Assembly (NCBI GenBank): GCA_013696425.1
Contig: JACCYP010000198.1
Span: forward strand, 1-22,029
Direction of reading: 5' to 3'
DNA length: 22,029 bases
From: Thermoleophilaceae bacterium
Lineage (GTDB): Bacteria; Actinomycetota; Thermoleophilia; Solirubrobacterales; Thermoleophilaceae
Shown: positions 13,207-20,117 of the stretch, piece after piece
How positions within the stretch are numbered: the first letter of the stretch is position 1
How the letters are laid out: each line of letters starts with the position of its first letter
Position numbers and translations under genes: made by a program
The notes under the pieces: generated by a model
Told to the model about the DNA's origin: nothing
Database searches by the model: none
What the model saw: only the letters and a program-made list of their open reading frames with translations

Positions 13207-14087
13207 AGCGAGTCGCCGCGCTGCTTCCGGTCCTTTTGATCGCTGCCGTTCCCGCTCATGCGAAGGTCGGCCTGAACGTCCAGTCGGGCATCACCGACAG
13301 GGACGACGTCTACGTCGCGAAGGGCCAGAGCGTGAACATCCGCGGCAGCGCCACGGGCTCCGCTCCGGCGGTCACGGTCTCCATCCGCAGCGGCAAGCGC
13401 ACCGTGCTCGTGAAGCCCGACGTGAAGTCCGGCGCCTTCCGCGTGGCGTTCAAGGCGCGCAAGAGCGGCTCCTACCTGCTGCGCGCCACCGACGGCTCCT
13501 CCTCCGCCGCGGTGCGCGTGAACTCCGTCCTTCCGCGCGCGGGCTCCGGCTCGAGCGGCTGGAAGGTGCGCGTGCTCCAGAAGGGCCTGCGCGACCTCGG
13601 CTTTGCCACCTCGACCGGTGGTCGCTTCAACGGCGCCACCGGCCGCGCCGTCAACGCGTTCCGCAAGACGAACACCATGAAACGGTCGACCTTCGCCTCG
13701 CGCGCGGTGTTCGCGAAGGTGCTCCGCGGCCAGGGCGGCTTCGAGCTTCGCTACAAGAAGAAGGGTTCCTACGTCGAGTTCGACTGGTCGCGCCAGGTGC
13801 TTGCGCTCGCGAAGGACGGCAAGGTCGTGAACGCCTACCACGCGTCGTCGGGAACGTCCGCCACGCCCACGGTGTTCGGGACGTTCCGCTTCTACCGCAA
13901 GCAGCCGGGGAGGAACTCGCTCGGCATGGTCCACTCGAACTACTTCATCCGCGGGTATGCGATCCACGGCTACAAGTCCGTGCCGAACTTCCCCGCCAGC
14001 CATGGCTGCATCCGCGTGCCGGTCCCGAGCTCGAAGTCGATCGACAACCAGCTCTCGCTGGGGCAGACGATCTACGTCTACCGCTGA
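13203..14087 (+). CDS. L,D-transpeptidase (YkuD) with peptidoglycan-binding domain
   Basis: This secreted wall enzyme forms 3-3 cross-links or attaches proteins to peptidoglycan. A signal peptide (MKRVAALLPVLLIAAVPAHA, 1-20) is followed by a beta-rich Ig-like domain (21-110). A PG_binding_1 helical domain (WKVRVLQKGLRDLGF, 120-172) comes next, then the YkuD catalytic domain (190-294). Catalytic residues are visible in H255 (YAIHGYKS) and in the SHGCIRVP motif with H267, C269 and R271. The length is 294 residues. The ATG overlaps the CPBP stop (ATGA). It is the third wall-synthesis enzyme in the window, together with the class A PBP and the MptB-like enzyme. Confidence 0.92.
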   Translation: MKRVAALLPVLLIAAVPAHAKVGLNVQSGITDRDDVYVAKGQSVNIRGSATGSAPAVTVSIRSGKRTVLVKPDVKSGAFRVAFKARKSGSYLLRATDGSSSAAVRVNSVLPRAGSGSSGWKVRVLQKGLRDLGFATSTGGRFNGATGRAVNAFRKTNTMKRSTFASRAVFAKVLRGQGGFELRYKKKGSYVEFDWSRQVLALAKDGKVVNAYHASSGTSATPTVFGTFRFYRKQPGRNSLGMVHSNYFIRGYAIHGYKSVPNFPASHGCIRVPVPSSKSIDNQLSLGQTIYVYR

Positions 14088-14097
14088 GGCCGCGCCG

Positions 14098-14454
14098 CTA
14101 GCGCCGGCCCGGCATCAGGTAGTTCGCCAGCAGGCCGATCAGGAAGCCGTACAGCGCCAGGCCGATCAGCAGCGGCACGCCGCGCCTGACCCAGTTCGAA
14201 TCGGAGTCGACGATGTCGGCGAAGGGCGAGACGAGGATGTCGTTCGCGTCGTCGACGAACTCGCGCGGACCGGAGTGGGCCTGCTCCCGCGCACGTTCGT
14301 TCGCCGGCGCCGGCTCGGCAGCCTGCTCGCTGCCGAGCATCTCGAGCTGGGTCTGTGTGCCCGAGCGCGCCTCGTCCGCGGCGAACAGGAGGAACGAGAG
14401 CACGATCACCCCGCACGCGACGAGCCCGGCGGTGCGGAGAGCCGATGCGACCAC
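14098..14454 (-). CDS. Small two-TM membrane protein, unknown function
   Basis: A 118-residue protein starts at GTG 14454 with an N-terminal helix (LRTAGLVACGVIVLSFLLFA, 6-25). A hydrophilic middle rich in Ala/Glu/Gln follows (EMLGSEQAAEPAPANERARE) and then an amphipathic FVDDANDILVSPFADIV. A second helix ends it (VPLLIGLALYGFLIGLLANYL, 93-113) with the basic tail MPGRR. No family is recognised. The GTG lies six bases after a TATGCT hexamer, suggesting leaderless expression from the same 8-bp patch that serves divergent pyrE. Its 3' end converges on the L,D-transpeptidase with a ten-base gap. Confidence 0.75.
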   Translation of the reverse strand: MVASALRTAGLVACGVIVLSFLLFAADEARSGTQTQLEMLGSEQAAEPAPANERAREQAHSGPREFVDDANDILVSPFADIVDSDSNWVRRGVPLLIGLALYGFLIGLLANYLMPGRR

Positions 14455-14460
14455 GGGGCG

Positions 14461-14468
14461 AGCATAAT
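14461..14468. promoter_or_regulatory. Shared divergent -10 patch (AGCATAAT)
   Basis: Forward CATAAT (14463-14468) is exactly six bases before the pyrE GTG. On the reverse strand TATGCT (14461-14466) is exactly six bases before the GTG of the small membrane protein. The whole gap between the starts is 20 bases, so both transcripts must be leaderless or use promoters inside the opposite gene. Confidence 0.55.
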
Positions 14469-14474
14469 CCCGGC

Positions 14475-15026
14475 GTGGCCGCCCGCGAGACCTTGATCGC
14501 CGAGCTGCGCGAGCACGCGCTCGTGATCGGCGAGGTCACGCTCACCAGCGGCGCGACCGCGCAGTACTACGTGGACGCCAAGCGCGCGATCCTCCGCCCG
14601 GCGGGCTTCATGGCCCTCGGCGAGCTTGTGGCGGCCGAGGCGGCGGAGCGTGGCGCGACTGCAGTCGGCGGTATGACCATGGGCGCCGACCCGGTGGCCT
14701 GCGCGGCCCTCGCGGCGGGCGCCGACGCCACGGCCTTCTTCGTTCGCAAGGAGGCGAAGGCCCATGGCCTCCAGCGCTCGATCGAGGGCCCGACGCTGGA
14801 GCCCGGCGAGCGCTGTCTGGTAGTCGAGGACGTGGTCACCACCGGCGGCTCGACCGTGGCCGCGCTGGAGCGCGTGCTCGAGGCGGGCCACGAGGTGGTG
14901 GGCGTGGTCTCGGTGCTCGACCGCCTGGCGGGAGGCGAGGCCAACATCTCCCTCGCCTCGGGCGGCGCGCCCTACACCCCGCTCGCCACGATCGATGACG
15001 TTTATCCGGAGCGCCCGGACCGCTGA
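14475..15026 (+). CDS. pyrE: Orotate phosphoribosyltransferase
   Basis: PyrE joins orotate to PRPP to make OMP in pyrimidine synthesis. The 183-residue protein shows the N-terminal LTSGATAQYYVDAKRAIL typical of bacterial OPRT, the PRPP-pyrophosphate loop region GGMTMGADPVACA, the lysine-bearing FVRKEAKAHGLQRSIEG, and the PRPP-binding signature CLVVEDVVTTGGSTVAAL. The start was taken as GTG 14475 because it leaves a complete N-terminal helix and lies six bases after a CATAAT -10. The frame is open further upstream, but only across the divergent gene. No other pyr gene is adjacent. Confidence 0.93.
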   Translation: MAARETLIAELREHALVIGEVTLTSGATAQYYVDAKRAILRPAGFMALGELVAAEAAERGATAVGGMTMGADPVACAALAAGADATAFFVRKEAKAHGLQRSIEGPTLEPGERCLVVEDVVTTGGSTVAALERVLEAGHEVVGVVSVLDRLAGGEANISLASGGAPYTPLATIDDVYPERPDR

Positions 15027-15033
15027 AGGACGA

Positions 15034-15056
15034 GCCGCTCCGCGCCCGGAAGCGGC
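15034..15056. terminator. Bidirectional terminator-like hairpin between convergent genes
   Basis: GCCGCTCCG (15034-15042) pairs with CGG-A-AGCGGC (15047-15056) around the loop CGCC, nine pairs with one bulged A. It lies in the 43-base gap between the stops of pyrE and the reverse lipoprotein gene. There is no U-tract on either side. Confidence 0.4.
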
Positions 15057-15069
15057 GAAGCCGCGAGCC

Positions 15070-15657
15070 TCAAGGCCGCGGCGGCCGCCCCCGCAGCGAG
15101 GCGAAGATGCGCGCCAGGGTGCCGTCGTTGATGCGCGGTGCGACGCGTGAGTTCGAAAACGCCACCGCCGCATAGGTCACGCGGCGGCGCTTGCGGAACG
15201 CGGCCACGCGCACGCGCTCGGGCTTCGAGCGCGCCCGCCCCTGCGCCACCGCGGACTGGTACTGGGAGCGGCGAACGCGGCCGAGGGAGCGGATCGACCG
15301 GCCCTTGTAGGCCGGCAGTGCCGCCACGGTGCGGCGCGCGTAGGTCTTCGCGCTGAGCTCGCGGCCCGCACTGCTGCGGTCGGCGGCGAGGCTCACGGCC
15401 ATCAGCCGGTCGGGAGAGCGCAGCAGCGTTGCCGCTCCGCTCACGCGCGAGCCCCAGCCCGGGGGCACCGACACCGACAGCCCGGCGGAGCGGTTGCGCA
15501 CCGTGCGCCAGCCCGCCGGCGGCTTGGCCGGACGGTCGGCGCTCTCGAGCGCGGGATCCGGTGGCTCGGAGGACTCCCTCTCGTTCCCGCAGCCGCCGAA
15601 CCCGAGTAGCGCGAGCGCGGCAAGGATTGCGATGAGTCCCTTCCCGAAGTGCGTCAA
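15070..15657 (-). CDS. Putative lipoprotein, unknown function
   Basis: The 195-residue product has an N-terminal signal (TTG start, THFGKGLIAILAALALLGFGGC) with a plausible lipobox ending at Cys23. A short acidic/proline linker follows (SSEPPDPALESADRPAKPP). The folded domain contains WRTVRNRSAGLSVSVPPGW (about 47-65) and DRLMAVSLAADRS. It resembles the small LpqN/PsbP-like domains common in actinobacterial lipoproteins, but this is only a pattern impression. The TTG start is chosen because it overlaps the stop of the upstream EamA gene (TTGA), indicating coupled translation. It is the last gene of a five-gene reverse chain. Confidence 0.75.
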   Translation of the reverse strand: MTHFGKGLIAILAALALLGFGGCGNERESSEPPDPALESADRPAKPPAGWRTVRNRSAGLSVSVPPGWGSRVSGAATLLRSPDRLMAVSLAADRSSAGRELSAKTYARRTVAALPAYKGRSIRSLGRVRRSQYQSAVAQGRARSKPERVRVAAFRKRRRVTYAAVAFSNSRVAPRINDGTLARIFASLRGRPPRP

Positions 15658-16568
15658 GCCACCAGCTCCGGCGCGGCCTTCTCGGCCGCCGCGGTGCTCT
15701 CCTGCCGCACGATCACGGCCACCGAGGAGAGCACGACGGCGGCCGCGAGCAGCACCAGCGGGGTGATGGCCTCCGAGAGGACGAGCCATCCGAGGAACAG
15801 GGCGACGACGGGGTTCACGTAGGCGTAGGTGGCCACCTTGGAAACGGGAGCGTTCTGGAGCACCCAGACATAGGCGGTGAACGCGACCAGCGAGCCCGCC
15901 ACCACGAGGTAGGAGAACGCCGCCAGCGACCGCGCCGAGAACGAGCCCGGGTCGACGTCCCCGGCCTCGCCCACCGCGAGCCCGGCCGCCAGCGATACCA
16001 GCCCGCCCAGCAGCATCTGCAGGCCGGTCGAGGCGAATGGGTCCGAGGGCAGTTTCGCCGCGCGCGAGCGGTAGGTGCCGAGCGCCCAGAAGAACGACGC
16101 CGACAGGCAGAGCAGGAGGCTCGCGGCGCCCGCGCCGCCCACGTCCGTGCCGGGCAGCAGCAGCAGCGTGAGCCCGCCGAAGCCCACCACGAGCCCGGCA
16201 AGGGTGAGCGATGGGATCCGCTCCCCGCCCACCCGGCGCATCGCGATCACCCACAGCGGGATGGCGGCCATCATGAGCGCGGCGATCGAGGAGGGCACGT
16301 CCTGCTCGGCCACCATCAAGATGCCGTTCCCGCCGGCCACCATGCACCCGCCGATGAACAGCGACGGCACCACCTGCTCGCGCGTGATGTGCAGGCCGTT
16401 CGTCAGCGCCACCGCGGCCAGCATCACGAGTCCCGCGAGCGCGAACCGCACGCCTGAGGTGAGCAACGGCGGCATCGTCTCGACGACGATCCGGATGCCG
16501 AGGTAGGTCGAGCCCCAGACCACGTAGACGATCCCGAGGGCCGTCCATACGCGCCAGGCAGAGGTCAC
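15654..16568 (-). CDS. EamA/DMT-superfamily transporter
   Basis: This is an inner-membrane drug/metabolite exporter of the 10-TM EamA type. The 304-residue protein has the two-repeat architecture: repeat one begins WTALGIVYVVWGSTYLGIRI with FALAGLVMLAAVAL, and repeat two begins around SFFWALGTYRSRAAKLP. Loop signatures PSSIAALMMAAIPLWVIAMRR and AYVNPVVALFLGWLVLSEAI (the conserved P-V-x-A-x-x-x-G-x-x-x-L-x-E motif) are clear. The closest style is the YedA/RhaT-like group. The GTG start overlaps the stop of the SnoaL-like gene (GTGA). The substrate is unknown. Confidence 0.88.
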   Translation of the reverse strand: MTSAWRVWTALGIVYVVWGSTYLGIRIVVETMPPLLTSGVRFALAGLVMLAAVALTNGLHITREQVVPSLFIGGCMVAGGNGILMVAEQDVPSSIAALMMAAIPLWVIAMRRVGGERIPSLTLAGLVVGFGGLTLLLLPGTDVGGAGAASLLLCLSASFFWALGTYRSRAAKLPSDPFASTGLQMLLGGLVSLAAGLAVGEAGDVDPGSFSARSLAAFSYLVVAGSLVAFTAYVWVLQNAPVSKVATYAYVNPVVALFLGWLVLSEAITPLVLLAAAVVLSSVAVIVRQESTAAAEKAAPELVA

Positions 16569-16954
16569 TCCTCGACGTTAGCGAGTGCCTCTTCCTCGGA
16601 GTGGTGGGCCTCGACCGAGGTGATCAGCCCGTCGCGCACGTGCACGAGCCATGCCCCGCGCGCGGCTGCGCCTGGACGGCCGGGGTGCGCGACGCTGATC
16701 GTGCCGAGCACGAGCACGTTCCCCCCGCCGATGTCGCGGATGTCGGTGGGCACCACCTTGAAGTCCGCCTGCTGGAGCCCGAGTGCCCACTCGGCCACCT
16801 CCTCGAGACCGCGATACGTGCGATCGCGGGTGAGCAGGTTGGGCGCGAGCGGCGTGACGGTCAGGTCCGGGTGGGCCGTCGTGACGATCGCCGGGTCGCC
16901 GGCTCCGTAGAGGGCGAAGGCCCGCCGCACCAGGTCAAGATCCGATTGCGGCAC
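16565..16954 (-). CDS. SnoaL/NTF2-like small protein
   Basis: The 129-residue product begins VPQSDLDLVRRAFALYGAGD, followed by LTRDRTYRGLEEVAEWALGL and a beta-rich half including VLVLGTISVAHPG and AWLVHVRDGLITSVEAHHSEEEAL. This is the helix-then-curved-sheet pattern of SnoaL-like/NTF2-fold proteins, which may bind small ligands or act as enzymes. No catalytic set can be assigned. The GTG start at 16954 overlaps the preceding gene by 20 bases, and the stop overlaps the EamA start. The length is typical for the fold. Confidence 0.75.
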   Translation of the reverse strand: MPQSDLDLVRRAFALYGAGDPAIVTTAHPDLTVTPLAPNLLTRDRTYRGLEEVAEWALGLQQADFKVVPTDIRDIGGGNVLVLGTISVAHPGRPGAAARGAWLVHVRDGLITSVEAHHSEEEALANVEE

Positions 16955-17753
16955 GGTCCTCCTCCGGCAGCAGCTCGATGAGCGCGGTGAGCTCGGCCTC
17001 GAGGCCGTTCTCCTCCACGCTCCGGGCAAGGGATGCGAGCAGGTCCTCGTCCTGAGCGGCCGCGAGCGCCACAAGCTCGCGCCGGCGCTTCTTCTTCACA
17101 TGCGCCATCAGGTCGAGCGCCTCGGGCCAGAGGTCGTGCTCCGCCGCGGCACGGATCACGGACTGATGCCGCTCCGCGGGCAGCAGGGCGATCACGTCGT
17201 CGAGCTGCTTCTTGTCTTCGAGCACGAACGCGATCTGCAGCAGCGCCTCGTCGGAGAGGGTCGCCACGACGGCGGCCACGGTGGCGAGCGGCAGGTGGCC
17301 GAGGAAGCGCCCCATCGGCACCCACTCCCCGCGGCGCTGCAGCTCATCCGCGACCTCGACCACCGAGTCGGTGGGCATCGCCGCGAGCACGCCGCCGGCC
17401 CGCCGCGGATCCAGCTCGACCGCGATGTCGGCCAGGAACTCCGGCGGGAGGTGCCCCGCGAACTCGACCGCGTCCTCGGGCTCGAGCAGCCCGGTGATGC
17501 GTGCCGAGAGCACCGGGCCGAGCGCCTTGCGCCCGATCTTCGCCGCGACGCCGCCCGGGATGTGCCCGCTCGTATCGGCGATGCGTTTCAGCGCGCCCTC
17601 GTCGTCGTCGAAGAGCGCGTCGACTGCCTTCAGGCGGAACGCCTTCACGTCCCGCGCGTCGACCTTCTCGAGGTAGGCGAGCGAGTCGGGCTCCACCCAC
17701 AGCACGCGGGCGAGCTTGAGGATCTCGCTGCGTTGCTCGAGCGACGCGGTCAT
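16935..17753 (-). CDS. Helical-repeat protein resembling the MgtE N-terminal domain
   Basis: The 272-residue protein is entirely helical and has no membrane segment. It contains repeated units such as LEPEDAVEFAGHLPPEFLADIAVELDP, GGVLAAMPTDSVVEVADELQRRG and LPLATVAAVVATLSDEALLQIAFVLED. The L-x-P-E-x-x-A-x-x-L-x-x-L-P rhythm is like the MgtE intracellular N domain and FliG-type superhelices. No CBS or transporter domain follows, so it is not a magnesium transporter itself. It ends with an acidic LIELLPEEDRAAIGS. Its ATG overlaps the stop of the small protein upstream (ATGA). The function is unknown; a protein-protein scaffold is a reasonable inference. Confidence 0.7.
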   Translation of the reverse strand: MTASLEQRSEILKLARVLWVEPDSLAYLEKVDARDVKAFRLKAVDALFDDDEGALKRIADTSGHIPGGVAAKIGRKALGPVLSARITGLLEPEDAVEFAGHLPPEFLADIAVELDPRRAGGVLAAMPTDSVVEVADELQRRGEWVPMGRFLGHLPLATVAAVVATLSDEALLQIAFVLEDKKQLDDVIALLPAERHQSVIRAAAEHDLWPEALDLMAHVKKKRRRELVALAAAQDEDLLASLARSVEENGLEAELTALIELLPEEDRAAIGS

Positions 17754-17971
17754 CCGCGGAGGACCATCTTCTTCACGGGACCGCGCAGGAGGCGCGGGAT
17801 CTGGCCGAACGCCTTGTCGCCGGCCTGCTTGAGCGCCAGCGCCTGGTCCTCCTTGCGCTCCCGCAGCGCGCCCGCCAGCTCCGCGATCTCCTCCTCGGAG
17901 AGCGCGGCGAGGCCCCTGGGAGGCGCCGAGCCCAGCTCCTCTTGCAGCGCTGTCAGGTGGGAAGCCGCCAT
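17750..17971 (-). CDS. Small helical protein, unknown function
   Basis: A 73-residue product starts MAASHLTALQEELGSAPPRG, continues with LSEEEIAELAGALRERKEDQ and ends with a basic helix (IPRLLRGPVKKMVLRG). It has no membrane helix or signal. The start ATG at 17971 was chosen because TACGCT lies exactly six bases upstream; a longer frame from 18016 would include that promoter. It is the first gene of the five-gene reverse chain, and its stop overlaps the MgtE_N-like gene (ATGA). The charged helices suggest it may partner the helical-repeat protein. Confidence 0.65.
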   Translation of the reverse strand: MAASHLTALQEELGSAPPRGLAALSEEEIAELAGALRERKEDQALALKQAGDKAFGQIPRLLRGPVKKMVLRG

Positions 17972-17977
17972 CCCATG

Positions 17978-17983
17978 AGCGTA
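17978..17983 (-). promoter_or_regulatory. -10 hexamer TACGCT for the five-gene reverse operon
   Basis: On the reverse strand TACGCT is followed by six bases and then ATG 17971, a leaderless arrangement identical to that of the acyltransferase gene at 18906. No clear -35 is seen. Confidence 0.5.
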
Positions 17984-18035
17984 TAGGCGCTTTCCGGACG
18001 AATGTACGACGGTCATTAGCCGCTCAGGGGCCTAG

Positions 18036-18887
18036 CTTGGCGACACCACCGGCGCGCGGCCGACGTTCGAGTTCACCTCCGACGATCCGGATGCCGGCTT
18101 CGAGTGCGCCGTGAACGGCGGCGGATTCAGCGCATGCACCTCACTCCACCAGACCGCCGCGCTGACCAACGGCACGTCGAGCACTTCGCCGTCAGGGCTG
18201 TGGAATGCCGGCAGCCACGGTCGACACCGCCGGTCCCGACACGGCTATCACATCGGGTCCGAGCGGCGCGATCACCGGCACGTCGGCCACCTGGGGCTTC
18301 TCGAGCGAAACAGACGCGACGTTCCAGTGTGCGCTCGACGGCGGCGCATGGGGCACCTGCGCGTCGCCCACCTCCTTCGACCCGGTGGCCCCCGGCGCGC
18401 ACACCTTCTTCGTGCGCGGCGTCGATCGGGCCGGCAACTCCGACCCCAGTCCCGCGAGCCGCTCGATCGTCGTGCCCGCACCGCCTGAGCCGAGTGGCGA
18501 CGCCGCCGCGGCCGCGGCGCCCGGCGCGTTCGTCGTCGCTCCGTCCACTGGCCCGAGCGGCGGCTCCGGCGGTCCGGGCTCCGGCTCGGAGATCCGCATC
18601 TCCGGTAGCGCGCTTTCGATTGCGCCCTCGGGCGACGCGGGCGTGACGGCCGCGTGCCCGACCGGTAAGACATGCATGGGCAAGGTGGCCCTGACCATCA
18701 CGGGCAAGATCCTGCGCAAGAAGAAGACCATCAAGCTGAAGACGGTCTCCTTCCCTAAGGCCGGGAAGTCGTGCTCAAGATGACCCCCGGCCAGAACGCG
18801 CGGTTCCAGAAGATGACTGGCCGCCGCGCGACGCTCACGATCACGCTGGCGGACGGCTCCAAGGGCTCCCGCCGCTTCAAGCTGTAG
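18036..18887 (+). pseudogene. Secreted Ig-like/tandem-domain surface protein, multiply frameshifted
   Basis: Four successive frames encode consecutive parts of one protein. From just after a TAG at 18033 comes DTTGARPTFEFTSDDPDAGFECAVNGGG and FSACTSLHQTAALTNGT. A second frame gives EHFAVRAVE around 18180-18205. A third runs from 18205 with VDTAGPDTAITSGPSGAITG, CALDGGAWGTCASPTSFD, HTFFVRGVDRAGNSDPSPAS and KTCMGKVALTITGKILRKKK. The fourth begins about 18771 with VLKMTPGQNARFQKMTGRR and ends at TAG 18887. The repeats (TFxCALDGGxWxxCxSP, VRAVDxAGNxDxSP) are common in actinobacterial exported proteins. The 5' end, including any signal peptide, is missing. At least three indels are needed, so the gene is dead unless the sequence contains errors. 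Confidence 0.75.
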
Positions 18888-18893
18888 TCGGCG

Positions 18894-18899
18894 TACGCT
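18894..18899 (+). promoter_or_regulatory. -10 hexamer TACGCT for the acyltransferase
   Basis: TACGCT is followed by six bases (CTCCCG) and ATG 18906. There is no room for a ribosome site, so the mRNA is probably leaderless. The hexamer begins seven bases after the end of the pseudogene. Confidence 0.5.
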
Positions 18900-18905
18900 C
18901 TCCCG

Positions 18906-20081
18906 ATGGGAGGTAGGGGTGTTGCCGAAGGAGGCCGGTTCACGGCCGGAGACCCGCTGCGCGGGGTGGCCGCCCTCGCGCTGATCGTCTTCCACCTCGG
19001 CCTCGGCTCGGTGCTCGGCAACTACGGCAGCGGCGGCTACGAGGCCTTCGACGAGGGCCTCGGGCCGGTGATCGGCCGGGTGATCATGCACCTGGAGGTG
19101 GGCGTGTACCTCTTCTTCGCGCTCTCCGGCTACCTGCTCTTCCGGCCGGTGATCCGTGCCTGGGTGAACGGTGAGCACCAGCCGCGGATCGCGTCCTACG
19201 CCCGCAACCGGGCCCTGCGGATCATCCCGGTCTTTTGGGTCGTGGTGGTGATCACGCTGCTCGTGTTCGGGACCCGCGGCAGCTCGCTCTGGCAGATCCT
19301 CGCCGTGCCGCTGTTCGTCCAGCAGTACGTCGGCGGCGAGTTCGAGGGAACGATCGGGCAGGCGTGGACGCTCGACACCGAAATCCAGTTCTACGCCTTC
19401 CTCCCGCTGTTCGCGCTGGCACTGTTCGCCGTCCTCGGGCGCGGCGGCGGGCGCAAGGTGGGCCTCGTGCTCGGCGCGCTCGCGCTGGTGTTCATCCTGA
19501 GCATCGGCTGGCGCATCACCGGACCGGACTCGTTCCCCTACCAGCGGACGCTCCCGGCGGCGCTGTGCCTCTTCGTGCCGGGCCTCGTCCTCGCGGCCCT
19601 CGAGCAGTGGCTGCCGGCGCGGCTCACTCCGGCTCGGGCGAAGCTCATCGCAGCGTGTCTTCTCGGCGTGGCCGTGGTCGGGTTCGTCTGCTACGCGTCG
19701 GTGGTCCAGGAGCGCCTCTTCTGGCGGGCGGCGTTCACGTGCATGGTCTCCGGCGGCCTCTTGGGCGCGCCGCTCGTGCTCGAGTGGGCGCGGCTGCCCT
19801 CGCCGCGGGTGCTCGACAACCGCGCGATGCAGTGGGTCGGCGCGCGCGCCTACCCGATCTACCTCCTGCACGGGATGGTCGGGCTCAAGGCGCTGACCGT
19901 CGCGGACGAGTTCTCCGGGGCATGGACGTGGTTCGCCGTGCTGATGGCGATCACGTTGCCCGTGACACTGGTGGGCGCCGACATCCTCCACCGCTTCGTT
20001 GAGGTGCCGATGCTGCGCCTGCGCTCGCGTCCGCCCCGGCTTGACACACGGCGTCCCGCCGTGCAAAGTACGGCACCGTAG
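18906..20081 (+). CDS. OafA/YrhL-type membrane acyltransferase (acyltransferase_3)
   Basis: This polytopic enzyme transfers acyl (often acetyl) groups to cell-surface sugars or peptidoglycan. The 391 residues show the family N-terminus with Arg and His in DPLRGVAALALIVFHLG (H30). LEVGVYLFFALSGYLLFRP, the basic YARNRALRIIPVFW and GQAWTLDTEIQFYAFLPLF are the conserved loops of acyltransferase_3. Roughly ten membrane helices follow, ending with YPIYLLHGMVG and HRFVEVPMLRL. No C-terminal SGNH domain is present. The last codons contain a TTGACA promoter element, and the stop codon is embedded in an operator for the next gene. The glycan modified is unknown; the exopolysaccharide locus at the left end is a candidate. 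Confidence 0.9.
   Translation: MGGRGVAEGGRFTAGDPLRGVAALALIVFHLGLGSVLGNYGSGGYEAFDEGLGPVIGRVIMHLEVGVYLFFALSGYLLFRPVIRAWVNGEHQPRIASYARNRALRIIPVFWVVVVITLLVFGTRGSSLWQILAVPLFVQQYVGGEFEGTIGQAWTLDTEIQFYAFLPLFALALFAVLGRGGGRKVGLVLGALALVFILSIGWRITGPDSFPYQRTLPAALCLFVPGLVLAALEQWLPARLTPARAKLIAACLLGVAVVGFVCYASVVQERLFWRAAFTCMVSGGLLGAPLVLEWARLPSPRVLDNRAMQWVGARAYPIYLLHGMVGLKALTVADEFSGAWTWFAVLMAITLPVTLVGADILHRFVEVPMLRLRSRPPRLDTRRPAVQSTAP
20041..20069 (+). promoter_or_regulatory. Promoter (TTGACA - 17 bp - CAAAGT)
   Basis: A consensus -35 TTGACA (20041-20046) is separated by exactly 17 bases from CAAAGT (20064-20069), a weak -10. It lies in the last codons of the acyltransferase. Transcription would start near 20076, giving a leader of about 40 bases that includes the AGGAGG ribosome site. 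Confidence 0.5.
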
Positions 20082-20095
20082 GTACGGTTCCGTAC
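20068..20095. promoter_or_regulatory. Twin TetR-type operator dyads
   Basis: GTACGG-CA-CCGTAG (20068-20081) and GTACGG-TT-CCGTAC (20082-20095) are two TACGG-N2-CCGTA dyads placed end to end with no spacer. The second is a perfect 6+6 palindrome. They cover the end of the -10 and the expected start of transcription, so a bound dimer would block the promoter. The geometry is typical of TetR-family repressors; the regulator itself is not identified in the window. Confidence 0.6.
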
Positions 20096-20103
20096 ATTCG
20101 ATC

Positions 20104-20109
20104 AGGAGG
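20104..20109 (+). promoter_or_regulatory. Consensus ribosome binding site AGGAGG
   Basis: A perfect AGGAGG lies eight bases before ATG 20118. It is the strongest such site in the window and fixes this start, in contrast to the leaderless genes nearby. Confidence 0.8.
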
Positions 20110-20117
20110 CCGTCGGC

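Noticed and set aside
15658..16548. Extension of the lipoprotein frame upstream through the EamA gene
   Set aside because: The extension is a shadow frame of the transporter. The true start is the TTG overlapping the EamA stop, followed at once by a lipoprotein signal.
16935..17753. Magnesium transporter MgtE
   Set aside because: Only the helical N-domain rhythm is present; there are no CBS domains and no membrane helices.
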